NCBI GenBank assembly: GCA_028279945.1
Contig: JANQMT010000076.1
Location: forward strand, 1-5,755
Direction of reading: 5' to 3'
Source: JAKSCF01 sp028279945
GTDB taxonomy: Bacteria; Bacillota; Clostridia; Peptostreptococcales; JAAYPU01
DNA: 5,755 nucleotides
In this document: piece by piece, positions 1-5,755 of the stretch
How positions within the stretch are numbered: position 1 is the stretch's first letter
Layout: each line of letters begins with the position of its first letter
Translations under genes and position numbers: made by a program
The notes under the pieces: model-generated
What the model saw: only the letters and a program-made list of their open reading frames with translations
The model's database searches: none
Told to the model about the DNA's origin: nothing

Positions 1-46
1 AGCCGGCATCTGAACTACGGATGGTGAATATGCCGGGTAGCCTTTT
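1..46 (+). ncRNA. Left-edge GC-rich inverted repeat, possibly the 3' part of a structured RNA
   Basis: CCGGCAT (3-9) pairs perfectly with ATGCCGG (30-36) across a 20-nt loop. It is followed by GTAGCC and then TTTTTC (42-47), in a region that is otherwise A/T-rich. Two readings are possible. One is an intrinsic terminator of a gene lying left of the window, with an unusually large loop. The other is the 3' portion of a cyclic-di-GMP-I (GEMM) riboswitch. The segment opens with AGCC, matching the end of the conserved GCAAAGCC strand. It ends with GCCGGGTAGCC, one base from the typical GCCGGGTTGCC 3' end, with a P3-like hairpin between. The 5' half is outside the window and the tetraloop-receptor bases are not a clean match, so the riboswitch reading is only a suggestion. 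Confidence 0.25.
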
Positions 47-295
47 TCAAGGTTCTAGACACTTACATTTTCTTAATGATTGGACTGATAAATGTTTCAT
101 TATACGCGTAAATTTATACCTATTTTAAAAAATGGGGAAACTCGAAATCAATTATCTATTATGCTTAAAAGCAATGCAGTAATATCAATGAATATCACTA
201 TTAAGTATTCACATGATATTTAAACAAAATATGGCATTTCGTTAAATTATAATAAATAATTATTAGGTATATTTAAATTTTTTTTAGATTTTGTA
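47..295. other. Gene-free A/T-rich upstream region
   Basis: No credible gene is present: the longest frame is a 35-codon ORF (21-128) without a ribosome binding site. Small structure is visible. The heptamer AATATCA occurs twice, ten bases apart (181-187 and 191-197), and its reverse complement TGATATT lies at 214-220. This spacing could suit a regulator binding one helical face, but the bases are A/T-rich enough for chance. From about 240 to 295 the DNA is almost pure A/T, including the palindrome AATAATTATT (255-264) and a T-tract. This could act as an UP-like element for the promoter that follows. Confidence 0.4.
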
Positions 296-324
296 TTGAC
301 AAATGGGTGTTGAGGAATTAAAAT
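296..324 (+). promoter_or_regulatory. Sigma-A-like promoter of the hydrolase-symporter operon
   Basis: A perfect -35 hexamer TTGACA (296-301) is separated by 17 bp from TAAAAT (319-324), a five-of-six match to the -10 consensus. An A/T-rich stretch lies immediately upstream. The inferred transcription start is near 331, giving a leader of about 90 nt before the hydrolase start codon. A perfect TATAAT also lies at 331-336, but it lacks a good -35 at proper spacing (TTGAGG at 310-315 is only 15 bp away), so the first pair is preferred. Confidence 0.6.
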
Positions 325-348
325 AGTTCTTATAATAAATGTAACGGG

Positions 349-360
349 CACTAGCTTGTG
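349..360. promoter_or_regulatory. Candidate operator palindrome in the operon leader
   Basis: CACTAGCTTGTG is a 12-bp near-palindrome (CAC-n-AGCT-n-GTG, 10 of 12 positions symmetric), about 19-30 bases downstream of the inferred transcription start. A second small symmetric element, GTGT-G-ACAC (358-366), overlaps its right end. Just downstream of a strong promoter is a common location for a repressor operator, for example of the LacI or GntR families in sugar-use operons. No regulator gene is in the window, and the element is short enough to be coincidental. Confidence 0.25.
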
Positions 361-421
361 TGACACTCATAAATACAATCAATTATGTTTGTAAAATTTA
401 AAAAAGGAGAACACAATTAAA

Positions 422-2650
422 ATGAAAAAATTTATGCTCAATGATGATTGGAGAATACTGCAGGACGTACATGACTTGGGGGAGAAGCTCCAGATATACA
501 ATCCTGAGTGGAATCCTACCGATGTTTTTCTGCATTGTATTTCGGATTGGGAAAAAATAGACCGGCTGGAATATTTACAGCTTCTATTCGCAAAGAATCC
601 TTATTCCGGACGAGACCTAAGATATTTCAATACTGCCCCATGGTGGTATAAAAAAGTGTTTGAAGTTCCGGAAGATGATAAGAAAATGAGCGGTGTGCTA
701 AGATTTGAAGGCATAGATTACTTTTGTAAAATATGGCTGAACGGAAAATATTTAGGCTCACATGAAGGATATTTTGCTCCGTTTGAGTTTGATGTTACGG
801 AATTTATTGATTACGAAAGCTCAAATACCTTAATTGTAAAGGTTTGGTCCCCCCTTGATAACAATTTGATCACTCTTGAACAAAAGGGTTTTGATACGGC
901 GCCTGCTTTTCGGTTTTTAACCTGCGAAAAAAATATGATCAAAGGAACCTATGAGCACGCTGATGGGTTTATCCAAAGAGATATAAATCCCATTGGTATT
1001 TATGGTGATGTTTCTGTCGGTTTCTATAAAGATGTTCGCTTCACCGGGGAACCTTTTATCAGCACGATGCTTGAAAAGAGTAACGAGAGTGCAAAAATAA
1101 ACATACAGTTACCTTTGTCATCAGACAGCGATAATCTGGGGATTGTCTGCAAATGCAGTATTGTGGATGAAGAAACCGGGTTAAAGCAAGCTGTGATTAA
1201 CCATGAAAAAGCTCTGGACAAAGGAGACCAGCAACTTGAGTTGTCACTTGAAATAAAGAATCCAAAAACATGGAACTGCTGGGATAAAGGAGATGCAAAC
1301 CTTTATACAGCACACATAGAAATTTTTGCAGATACAAAAAGAATCGCTTCAATGTCCAGAAGTTTTGGCATACGTAAGGTTCAAATCCTAAGAGACGACC
1401 AGCAAACAACGTTCTTATTAAATGACATGAAGGTATATATACGGGGGACCAATTATTTTCCGGAAGTATACCTGTCAAGAATGAGCCGTGAACGTTATGA
1501 AAGAGACGTCCGCGGGATGAAAGCTGCCGGATTTAACGCTATTCGCGTGCATGTTCATGTAGCAAAACCAGAATTTTATGATGTATGTGACCAACTGGGG
1601 ATGCTGGTCATACAAGATTCAGATATTACTTGGTTTCATCCAATGACAGAAGAATTCTTAAACAGGGCAAAGATTGTTTTTGGAGATATGATACGTTTAT
1701 TGAGGAATCATCCGTCTATTATATGTTGGGTATGCATGAATGAACCCGACTTGTGGAAGAAAGCCAAGGAACGCGGGCAGATATTCTTAGAGGAGGATCC
1801 TCCGTCCATGATGAGCGAATCCCCGGGTCCTCAGCTTGTTGAAATGCTAAAAGAGCTGGACCCCCAAAGGCCTTATATTAAAGGTTCACACTTTAAAGAC
1901 GATCCTGAAAGCGGTGATGAACACGATTATACAGGTTCTTTAAGAGGTGAAGATACACATTATACCGATATTTACGGTAATCGTTATAAATTTACAACAG
2001 AATTCGGTTTTGACGCTCCTGCAAGCAATGAAAACCTGGCAAATATCAAAGCGGTTTATGACAGAATCAAAACGATACTCGAAGATCCACAGGGTATCGA
2101 AAGCCTGCATTACTATCGTTATAGATACTTAAAGTACGTTATAGAATATCATAGAATAACAAAATACCGCCCGTGTTCAGGGTATATGCAATTTCTATTC
2201 TCAGATGTGATTCCGCAAAGCTTTTATGGAATATATGATTGGTGGGGTACTCCCAAAAAATACATGAATGTTTTTGACGAAAGCAACCAGCCGACTGGCA
2301 TATTCATGGAGTACAAGGAAAACCCAATCGCAATATGGGCTATCAATGATTACCCATATTCAATCGGAAAGTGTCGTGCGGAGTGGTATGTCACCGACGA
2401 GAACGGTAAGGAAATCATTAGCGGACAAAATGAATTTATGTTCGATAAGGATAGCCTAATCAAAATATCAGATTTGGTATTTGATGTTAACGATAATATT
2501 ATATATCAAGTTGTATTGATTATAAAAGATAAAAACGACCACATTATTTCGAGGAATGTATACAAAGACCCGTTCCACCACCCTACCCATCCAAAAGGAC
2601 ATCCTCTGCGGATAGACCAGGAATTGGGTGTAAGGCTATATTGGGCCTAA
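422..2650 (+). CDS. Glycoside hydrolase family 2 protein (beta-glycosidase, cytoplasmic)
   Basis: Predicted retaining beta-glycosidase of GH2, the family of beta-galactosidases, beta-mannosidases and beta-glucuronidases; 742 residues, apparently full length. An N-terminal sugar-binding jelly-roll domain spans about residues 1-205 (PYSGRDLRYFN near 60-70, IWLNGKYLGSHEGYFAPFEFD near 104-124). An immunoglobulin-like sandwich follows (about 206-335), then a TIM barrel (about 336-625), then a C-terminal beta-rich domain (about 632-715) ending in a His/Pro-rich tail (HHPTHPKGHP, 719-728). The general acid/base is E441 in MNEPD, and the likely nucleophile is E527 in TTEFGF. Both are intact, as is the conserved Arg of AIRVH (R375). 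NEPD recalls beta-glucuronidases while TEFGF recalls beta-mannosidases, and the Asn-x-Lys carboxylate-binding motif of glucuronidases is not seen, so the substrate stays open. There is no signal peptide, so it should act in the cytoplasm on sugar delivered by the symporter encoded 51 bp downstream. The start is supported by AGGAGA at 405-410, 11 nt upstream. Confidence 0.93.
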   Translation: MKKFMLNDDWRILQDVHDLGEKLQIYNPEWNPTDVFLHCISDWEKIDRLEYLQLLFAKNPYSGRDLRYFNTAPWWYKKVFEVPEDDKKMSGVLRFEGIDYFCKIWLNGKYLGSHEGYFAPFEFDVTEFIDYESSNTLIVKVWSPLDNNLITLEQKGFDTAPAFRFLTCEKNMIKGTYEHADGFIQRDINPIGIYGDVSVGFYKDVRFTGEPFISTMLEKSNESAKINIQLPLSSDSDNLGIVCKCSIVDEETGLKQAVINHEKALDKGDQQLELSLEIKNPKTWNCWDKGDANLYTAHIEIFADTKRIASMSRSFGIRKVQILRDDQQTTFLLNDMKVYIRGTNYFPEVYLSRMSRERYERDVRGMKAAGFNAIRVHVHVAKPEFYDVCDQLGMLVIQDSDITWFHPMTEEFLNRAKIVFGDMIRLLRNHPSIICWVCMNEPDLWKKAKERGQIFLEEDPPSMMSESPGPQLVEMLKELDPQRPYIKGSHFKDDPESGDEHDYTGSLRGEDTHYTDIYGNRYKFTTEFGFDAPASNENLANIKAVYDRIKTILEDPQGIESLHYYRYRYLKYVIEYHRITKYRPCSGYMQFLFSDVIPQSFYGIYDWWGTPKKYMNVFDESNQPTGIFMEYKENPIAIWAINDYPYSIGKCRAEWYVTDENGKEIISGQNEFMFDKDSLIKISDLVFDVNDNIIYQVVLIIKDKNDHIISRNVYKDPFHHPTHPKGHPLRIDQELGVRLYWA

Positions 2651-2701
2651 TCAGATAACATCTGTTCATGGTTAACATTATATAAAAAAGGAGAGGGTAA
2701 A

Positions 2702-4069
2702 ATGAATAGTAAGGTTCAATTATCGGAAAATGCAAATGGACTTAGAACACGTGAAATGGTGGGGTATGCTTTTGGAAATACTGCGCAGAATATGGTTTAC
2801 CTGATGATTTCTATATACTTGCTCTATTTCTATACAGATGTTTTTGGGATTTCTGCGGCATTTGCAGGGTCACTGTTTCTTGTTGCACGAATTTTTGATG
2901 GGTTTAACGATCCATTGATGGGGTTTATAGCAGATAGAACTCAGACCAAAAGGGGTAAATTCCGGCCGTATATCTTATTCGGCATGATACCGCTTGCAAT
3001 AATCACCGTACTATTATTTTCTTCGCCGGCATTGAGTGAATCAGGGAAGCAAATATATGCGGCAATAATTTATATATTACATGGTGTAATTTTTACTATT
3101 GTGCTAGTGCCCTACTTTTCATTGCCTGCAGTTATGACACAAGATCCAAAAGAGCGTTCAAGAATATCAGTTTTTAATTTATTAATGTCAACCATTTCTG
3201 CTGTCTTAGTATCTGTAGCTGTAAAGCCGCTTGTAGCTATGTTTCCCGATGAACAAACCGGTTATCAGTATACAGTGATAATATTTATGGTAATTGCAGT
3301 TATTGCATTTTTTATATGTTATCGCAGCGTAAAAGAACGGGTGAATATAACAAACAGAGTCCAATATCCCTTTTTAAAAATCTTCAAACTGATTTTTACA
3401 AATAAACCCCTTATGCTTATTTCTATCAGTTATATTTTCTTTAGTATTCAATACACTTTAAGAATGGCTTCTGCAACATATTATGCAAAATACAATCTTG
3501 GGAATGCAGCAATAACACCTATAATATTATTAGCTGCATCGCTTTTCTCTCTGATCGGTTTTGTATTATGTTTCCCAATATTAAAGAAGTTTGATAAGAA
3601 AAGGACTTATATTATCGGAGCTGTTGGCGCTTTAATAACCAATATCATACTGTACTTTATACCGTATTCAAATTTACTGTCAATCATTATCGTTATTAGC
3701 ATTAACTCGCTTGCCTTGGCGATGCCGTTGGCAGCTACTTGGTCGATGGCGCCTGACACTGTAGATTATGGTGAATGGAAAACCGGCATACGCGCTGAGG
3801 GAGCAACCTTCGGTTCGTTTAGTTTCGTGCAGAAATTCGCAAGTGCGCTTGCAGGCGCTATGGCAGGTTTTATTCTTACAGCAGTCGGTTATGTTCCTAA
3901 CGCAGCACAATCAAAGGCAACGCTTGATGGTATTTTGCATATGTTAACAACAATACCTGCTGTATGTAATATCATTTGTATTGTGATTATTATTTTCTAC
4001 AATTTAAGCGACAAAAAAGTAAGAGAGATCGTAAGTGAGACAAACAGCAAGAGACAATTGGCACAATAA
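2702..4069 (+). CDS. GPH-family (MelB-like) sugar:cation symporter
   Basis: Integral membrane transporter of the glycoside-pentoside-hexuronide:cation symporter family in the MFS superfamily. It is expected to import a glycoside or short oligosaccharide with Na+ or H+. Length (455 residues) and about 12 hydrophobic segments fit the family. The family signature is clear: FDGFNDPLMGFIADRT (65-80) followed by GKFRPY (85-90). D66 and D70 correspond to the cation-site aspartates of MelB, and PDTVDYGEWKTGIRAEG lies at 351-367. K378, in FVQKFASALAG, matches the conserved helix-XI lysine. The N-terminus (about 1-20) and a charged C-terminal tail are cytoplasmic in the family model. AGGAG at 2689-2693, 8 nt before ATG, fixes the start. 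The gene follows the GH2 gene with 51 bp and no terminator between, so they are probably co-transcribed, and the transported sugar is presumably the hydrolase substrate. The specific sugar cannot be assigned. No terminator follows directly; homology to aspS begins within about 10-15 bp of the stop codon. Confidence 0.93.
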   Translation: MNSKVQLSENANGLRTREMVGYAFGNTAQNMVYLMISIYLLYFYTDVFGISAAFAGSLFLVARIFDGFNDPLMGFIADRTQTKRGKFRPYILFGMIPLAIITVLLFSSPALSESGKQIYAAIIYILHGVIFTIVLVPYFSLPAVMTQDPKERSRISVFNLLMSTISAVLVSVAVKPLVAMFPDEQTGYQYTVIIFMVIAVIAFFICYRSVKERVNITNRVQYPFLKIFKLIFTNKPLMLISISYIFFSIQYTLRMASATYYAKYNLGNAAITPIILLAASLFSLIGFVLCFPILKKFDKKRTYIIGAVGALITNIILYFIPYSNLLSIIIVISINSLALAMPLAATWSMAPDTVDYGEWKTGIRAEGATFGSFSFVQKFASALAGAMAGFILTAVGYVPNAAQSKATLDGILHMLTTIPAVCNIICIVIIIFYNLSDKKVREIVSETNSKRQLAQ

Positions 4070-4077
4070 AAATTACC

Positions 4078-4431
4078 AGTAGTGAGTTTGTTTTCATTAC
4101 GCACTACCCTTCATCCAAAAGGCCTTTTTATGCCATGGATGACAAAAAAAATCCTGCATATACCTTAAGCTTCGATTTGCTTTTCAGGGGATTGGAGATT
4201 ACAACAGGCGGACAACGGATTCATGATTATAATGAACAGGTAGATAAAATGCTGGAAAGAGGAATGAATCCGGATGATTTTGAGTCATATCTCATGATTC
4301 ATAAATACGGCATACCACCTCATGGGGGCCTGGGAACAGGGCTTGAGCGGCTGACCATGAAACTGCTGGGGCTTAGCAATGTAAGAAGAACAAGCCTGTT
4401 TCCAAGAGACATAAACCGTGTAACACCTTAA
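4078..4431 (+). pseudogene. aspS: 5'-truncated aspartyl-tRNA synthetase gene (C-terminal fragment)
   Basis: This is the last ~117 codons of a class II aspartyl-tRNA synthetase of the archaeal/clostridial type, which usually has about 430 residues. The first ATG in frame is at 4135, giving a 98-residue ORF. The recognisable protein continues upstream without a start codon: FVFITHYPSSKRPFYAMD reads in frame from about 4087, so the ATG is an internal Met and the true 5' end is missing. Retained are the active-site strand RGLEITTGGQRIH and class II motif 3 with its ATP-binding arginine (GTGLERLTM), plus the typical C-terminal end LFPRDINRVTP. Motifs 1 and 2 and the anticodon-binding domain are absent, so it cannot aminoacylate. 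The fragment has no frameshift or stop, suggesting recent truncation. No good ribosome binding site precedes ATG 4135 (AAAAGG at 4117-4122 is 12 nt away). AspRS and AsnRS are related, and a discriminating or non-discriminating AspRS cannot be told apart from this piece. The frame closes at a stop at 4036-4038, inside the symporter gene. Confidence 0.85.
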
Positions 4432-4444
4432 TGTCAAGCAAAAC

Positions 4445-4471
4445 TTCCACCAGGATTTTGTCCTGGTGGAA
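4445..4471 (+). terminator. Intrinsic terminator after the aspS remnant, probably bidirectional
   Basis: A perfect 11-bp stem (TTCCACCAGGA at 4445-4455 with TCCTGGTGGAA at 4461-4471) closes a 5-nt loop. A T-rich run follows (4474-4488, interrupted by C and A). It starts 13 bp after the aspS stop and was probably that gene's own terminator. Because the symporter gene has none, it should also end the hydrolase-symporter transcript. On the minus strand the same stem is followed by GTTTTG, so it may stop read-through from the convergent gene as well. Confidence 0.8.
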
Positions 4472-4501
4472 ACTTATTTCTTCCTTTTATGAAAAATAGC
4501 C

Positions 4502-4526
4502 TTAAACATAGCTTTTTTATGTTTAA
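4502..4526 (-). terminator. A/T-rich hairpin just past the minus-strand polyamine gene
   Basis: TTAAACATA (4502-4510) and TATGTTTAA (4518-4526) form a perfect 9-bp stem with a 7-nt loop. It begins one base beyond the minus-strand stop codon (4528-4530). Read on the minus strand it is followed by GGCTATTTTTC, a short T-run. The stem is weak (only two G:C-type pairs), so it could be a poor terminator backed up by the stronger hairpin at 4445-4471, or a 3'-end stabilising structure. Confidence 0.45.
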
Positions 4527-4527
4527 C

Positions 4528-5697
4528 TTAAGTTTCATACCTTTTTTTACTCTTAAGCTTGAAAATATGAGTTTTGCATTTAATACAGCCGCTTTTTTTT
4601 AATTGCTCAATTGTCTTGTAATAACAATCAGCACTTGTCTTATATTCTCTGCCACACTTGCCGCATGTATAAATACGGATTGTTTTTTTTAATTCACCGG
4701 TATACAAAGGCTCTGAAAAATCAGTACTGACCGCTGCACAAGTTTTACCGGTTGTCTTAAGGACACTCATTTGACTTGTGCTTCCTATAATTTGTGCACC
4801 TTCATATTCATTAAACCTGGGAACCACTTCACAAACCATCAAGCCCATTTTTAACAATTCATCAAACATATCCAGTGTAAAACCGGGTGATTTATGTGCA
4901 AATGATAAAAAAACCGGTAAACCTTTTTTGTTCTTTAAAGCCGTTATACCTCTTGAAAGAAAAAGTCTCAATCCTTCAATAGTATAGGGAGGATCGGTAA
5001 AAAAGCAGTCAAATCGGTTTTCCAAAGCTTCCGGAATGGGCTTCCTTAAATCGTGGTAGTGACATTTGACAGGGAGATTCCATTTTCCTGATACTTCATT
5101 TATATATTCTATAAAGCGCATATCCGCATCTATAACATGAATGTGCTTGTTAACAGGACTTTTAGACGGATAAATGTTTTTCAGTAAAAAACCCAGTGAA
5201 ACACTTACCATGTCGTCGTCGCCAACACACAATATCTCTTTGCCAATCAATGAATTATATTTCAGGCACAATAATGCCCGTTTCAGACTTGTTTCAAGAG
5301 TACACTTGGATTGATCTACTGTTACATCTGCTTCCGGCCTTTTATGGAAAATATCTTCAAGAATGTTGTAATAATCCTTAAATACTTTAAAGCAGTCATT
5401 ATTCAATACTGCATCTTTGCAGAAATTGATGTCAATTCCATCGTAACCCAATTCCTTTTCAACCAGGTATTTCCCACTGCCTGTCATTCTTATTCCCCTG
5501 TCTTGTGTTATCACTCCACTTTTGATCAGTTCATTTTTTATTGCAGCTATAATGGGAACAGGAAGCAATTCTTCTCTCGAAAGTGCCTTTACCGACACAC
5601 CTTTATTCATATAAATTTTTGTCAATATATCCTCAAATACATTGTCTCCTTCTTCTATTTTTACATTTTTTTTTAAATAATCAATTATACCTTTCAT
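4528..5697 (-). CDS. bpsA: N4-bis(aminopropyl)spermidine synthase-like protein (BpsA family) with zinc-ribbon-like tail
   Basis: Predicted branched-chain polyamine synthase. Known BpsA enzymes transfer aminopropyl groups from decarboxylated S-adenosylmethionine to the N4 of spermidine, in the cytoplasm. An N-terminal winged-helix-like domain (about 20-80) precedes a Rossmann-fold transferase domain (about 115-325). The family's hallmark motifs are visible: GDDD at 159-162 in the cofactor loop and FTDPPYT at 233-239, followed by LFLSRGI (245-251). NEYEGA at 296-301 contributes further conserved acidic residues. The protein has 389 residues, longer than the roughly 350 of the archaeal enzyme. 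The excess is a C-terminal region with CGKC (345-348) and CIKC (371-374), a likely zinc ribbon. The start has AAGGTGG (complement of 5705-5711) 7 nt upstream. It converges on the aspS remnant and is unlinked to the sugar operon. The alternative call is a DUF43-type methyltransferase-like protein of the same fold. The reaction is inferred from the family and is untested here. Confidence 0.82.
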   Translation of the reverse strand: MKGIIDYLKKNVKIEEGDNVFEDILTKIYMNKGVSVKALSREELLPVPIIAAIKNELIKSGVITQDRGIRMTGSGKYLVEKELGYDGIDINFCKDAVLNNDCFKVFKDYYNILEDIFHKRPEADVTVDQSKCTLETSLKRALLCLKYNSLIGKEILCVGDDDMVSVSLGFLLKNIYPSKSPVNKHIHVIDADMRFIEYINEVSGKWNLPVKCHYHDLRKPIPEALENRFDCFFTDPPYTIEGLRLFLSRGITALKNKKGLPVFLSFAHKSPGFTLDMFDELLKMGLMVCEVVPRFNEYEGAQIIGSTSQMSVLKTTGKTCAAVSTDFSEPLYTGELKKTIRIYTCGKCGREYKTSADCYYKTIEQLKKSGCIKCKTHIFKLKSKKRYET

Positions 5698-5755
5698 TCA
5701 ACTTCCACCTTTTAAAATTTATTTTCAAAACAAAGCATAAAAAATCCACAGGTAT
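5698..5755 (-). promoter_or_regulatory. Upstream region of the polyamine gene with its ribosome binding site
   Basis: On the minus strand this 58-bp A/T-rich stretch leads into the BpsA-like gene. It holds the Shine-Dalgarno AAGGTGG (complement of 5705-5711), which supports the chosen ATG. I see no convincing -35/-10 pair, so the promoter, or an upstream co-transcribed gene, probably lies beyond the window. Confidence 0.4.

Noticed and set aside
21..128. 35-codon plus-strand ORF beginning at ATG 21
   Set aside because: No ribosome binding site, it overlaps the GC-rich inverted repeat, its composition is unconvincing, and it matches no family I recognise.
331..336. Perfect TATAAT as the main -10 element
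   Set aside because: No good -35 at 16-18 bp. The TTGACA/TAAAAT pair with 17-bp spacing is the better promoter, though a secondary start here is possible.
1197..1478. 93-residue minus-strand ORF inside the hydrolase gene
   Set aside because: It is antisense to the conserved GH2 Ig-like and barrel-start coding sequence, with no ribosome binding site or family features: a shadow frame.
1792..1803. Perfect 12-bp palindrome GGAGGATCCTCC within the hydrolase gene
   Set aside because: It is explained by the codons for Glu-Glu-Asp-Pro-Pro. Its AGGAGG resembles a ribosome binding site, but no plausible gene start follows.
3680..3910. 76-residue minus-strand cysteine-rich ORF inside the symporter gene
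   Set aside because: It is antisense to the GPH signature (PDTVDYGEW), which is clearly under coding constraint on the plus strand. The cysteines are complements of Ala/Thr codons.
4070..4134. Reading this as an ordinary intergenic spacer before a small gene at 4135
   Set aside because: The frame upstream of ATG 4135 continues AspRS-like sequence (THYPSSKRPFYA), so most of the spacer is part of the truncated gene.
5311..5676. 121-residue plus-strand ORF opposite the polyamine gene
   Set aside because: It lies antisense to the well-supported BpsA-like gene. Its Phe/Ile/Tyr-rich content is what the complement of Lys/Asn/Glu-rich coding sequence gives, so its apparent hydrophobicity is not evidence for a membrane protein.
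1..5755. CRISPR array, tRNA/rRNA genes, transposase or defence system
   Set aside because: No regularly spaced repeats, cloverleaf-like segments or mobile-element proteins were seen on either strand, and all large ORFs have conventional metabolic assignments.

Overview
The window is low-GC (roughly 35-40 %), with strong AGGAGG-type ribosome binding sites and A/T-rich spacers. This suggests a Gram-positive clostridial genome. The combination of an archaeal/clostridial-type aspartyl-tRNA synthetase remnant, a branched-polyamine synthase (BpsA family) and a glycan-import cassette would suit a plant-fibre-degrading clostridium (Ruminiclostridium/Acetivibrio-like). That placement is inference from gene content, not proof.

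Layout. Positions 1-421 are gene-free: a GC-rich inverted repeat at the very edge (possibly the 3' part of a structured RNA), then a very A/T-rich stretch, then a good sigma-A-like promoter with a short palindrome downstream. Two co-directional genes follow on the plus strand: a cytoplasmic family 2 glycoside hydrolase (422-2650) and, 51 bp later, a 12-helix sugar:cation symporter of the GPH/MelB type (2702-4069). Almost directly after the symporter stop codon comes an uninterrupted but 5'-truncated piece of an aspartyl-tRNA synthetase gene (about 4078-4431), followed by a strong hairpin terminator (4445-4471). A second, A/T-rich hairpin (4502-4526) separates it from a convergent minus-strand gene (4528-5697) encoding an N4-bis(aminopropyl)spermidine synthase-like protein with a C-terminal four-cysteine, zinc-ribbon-like extension.

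How it works together. The hydrolase has no signal peptide and sits in an apparent operon with a sugar symporter. The simplest reading is a two-gene import-and-cleave unit: the symporter takes up a small glycoside or oligosaccharide and the hydrolase splits it in the cytoplasm. The exact sugar cannot be read from sequence. The operon lacks its own terminator and appears to use that of the broken aspS gene. This suggests that the cassette arrived by insertion or rearrangement next to, or into, an aspS copy. The polyamine gene is functionally unrelated and simply converges on the same terminator region.

I did not find a convincing undescribed system. The points most worth a second look are the aspS junction, the zinc-ribbon-tailed BpsA homologue, the mixed active-site signature of the hydrolase, and the possible riboswitch remnant at the left edge.
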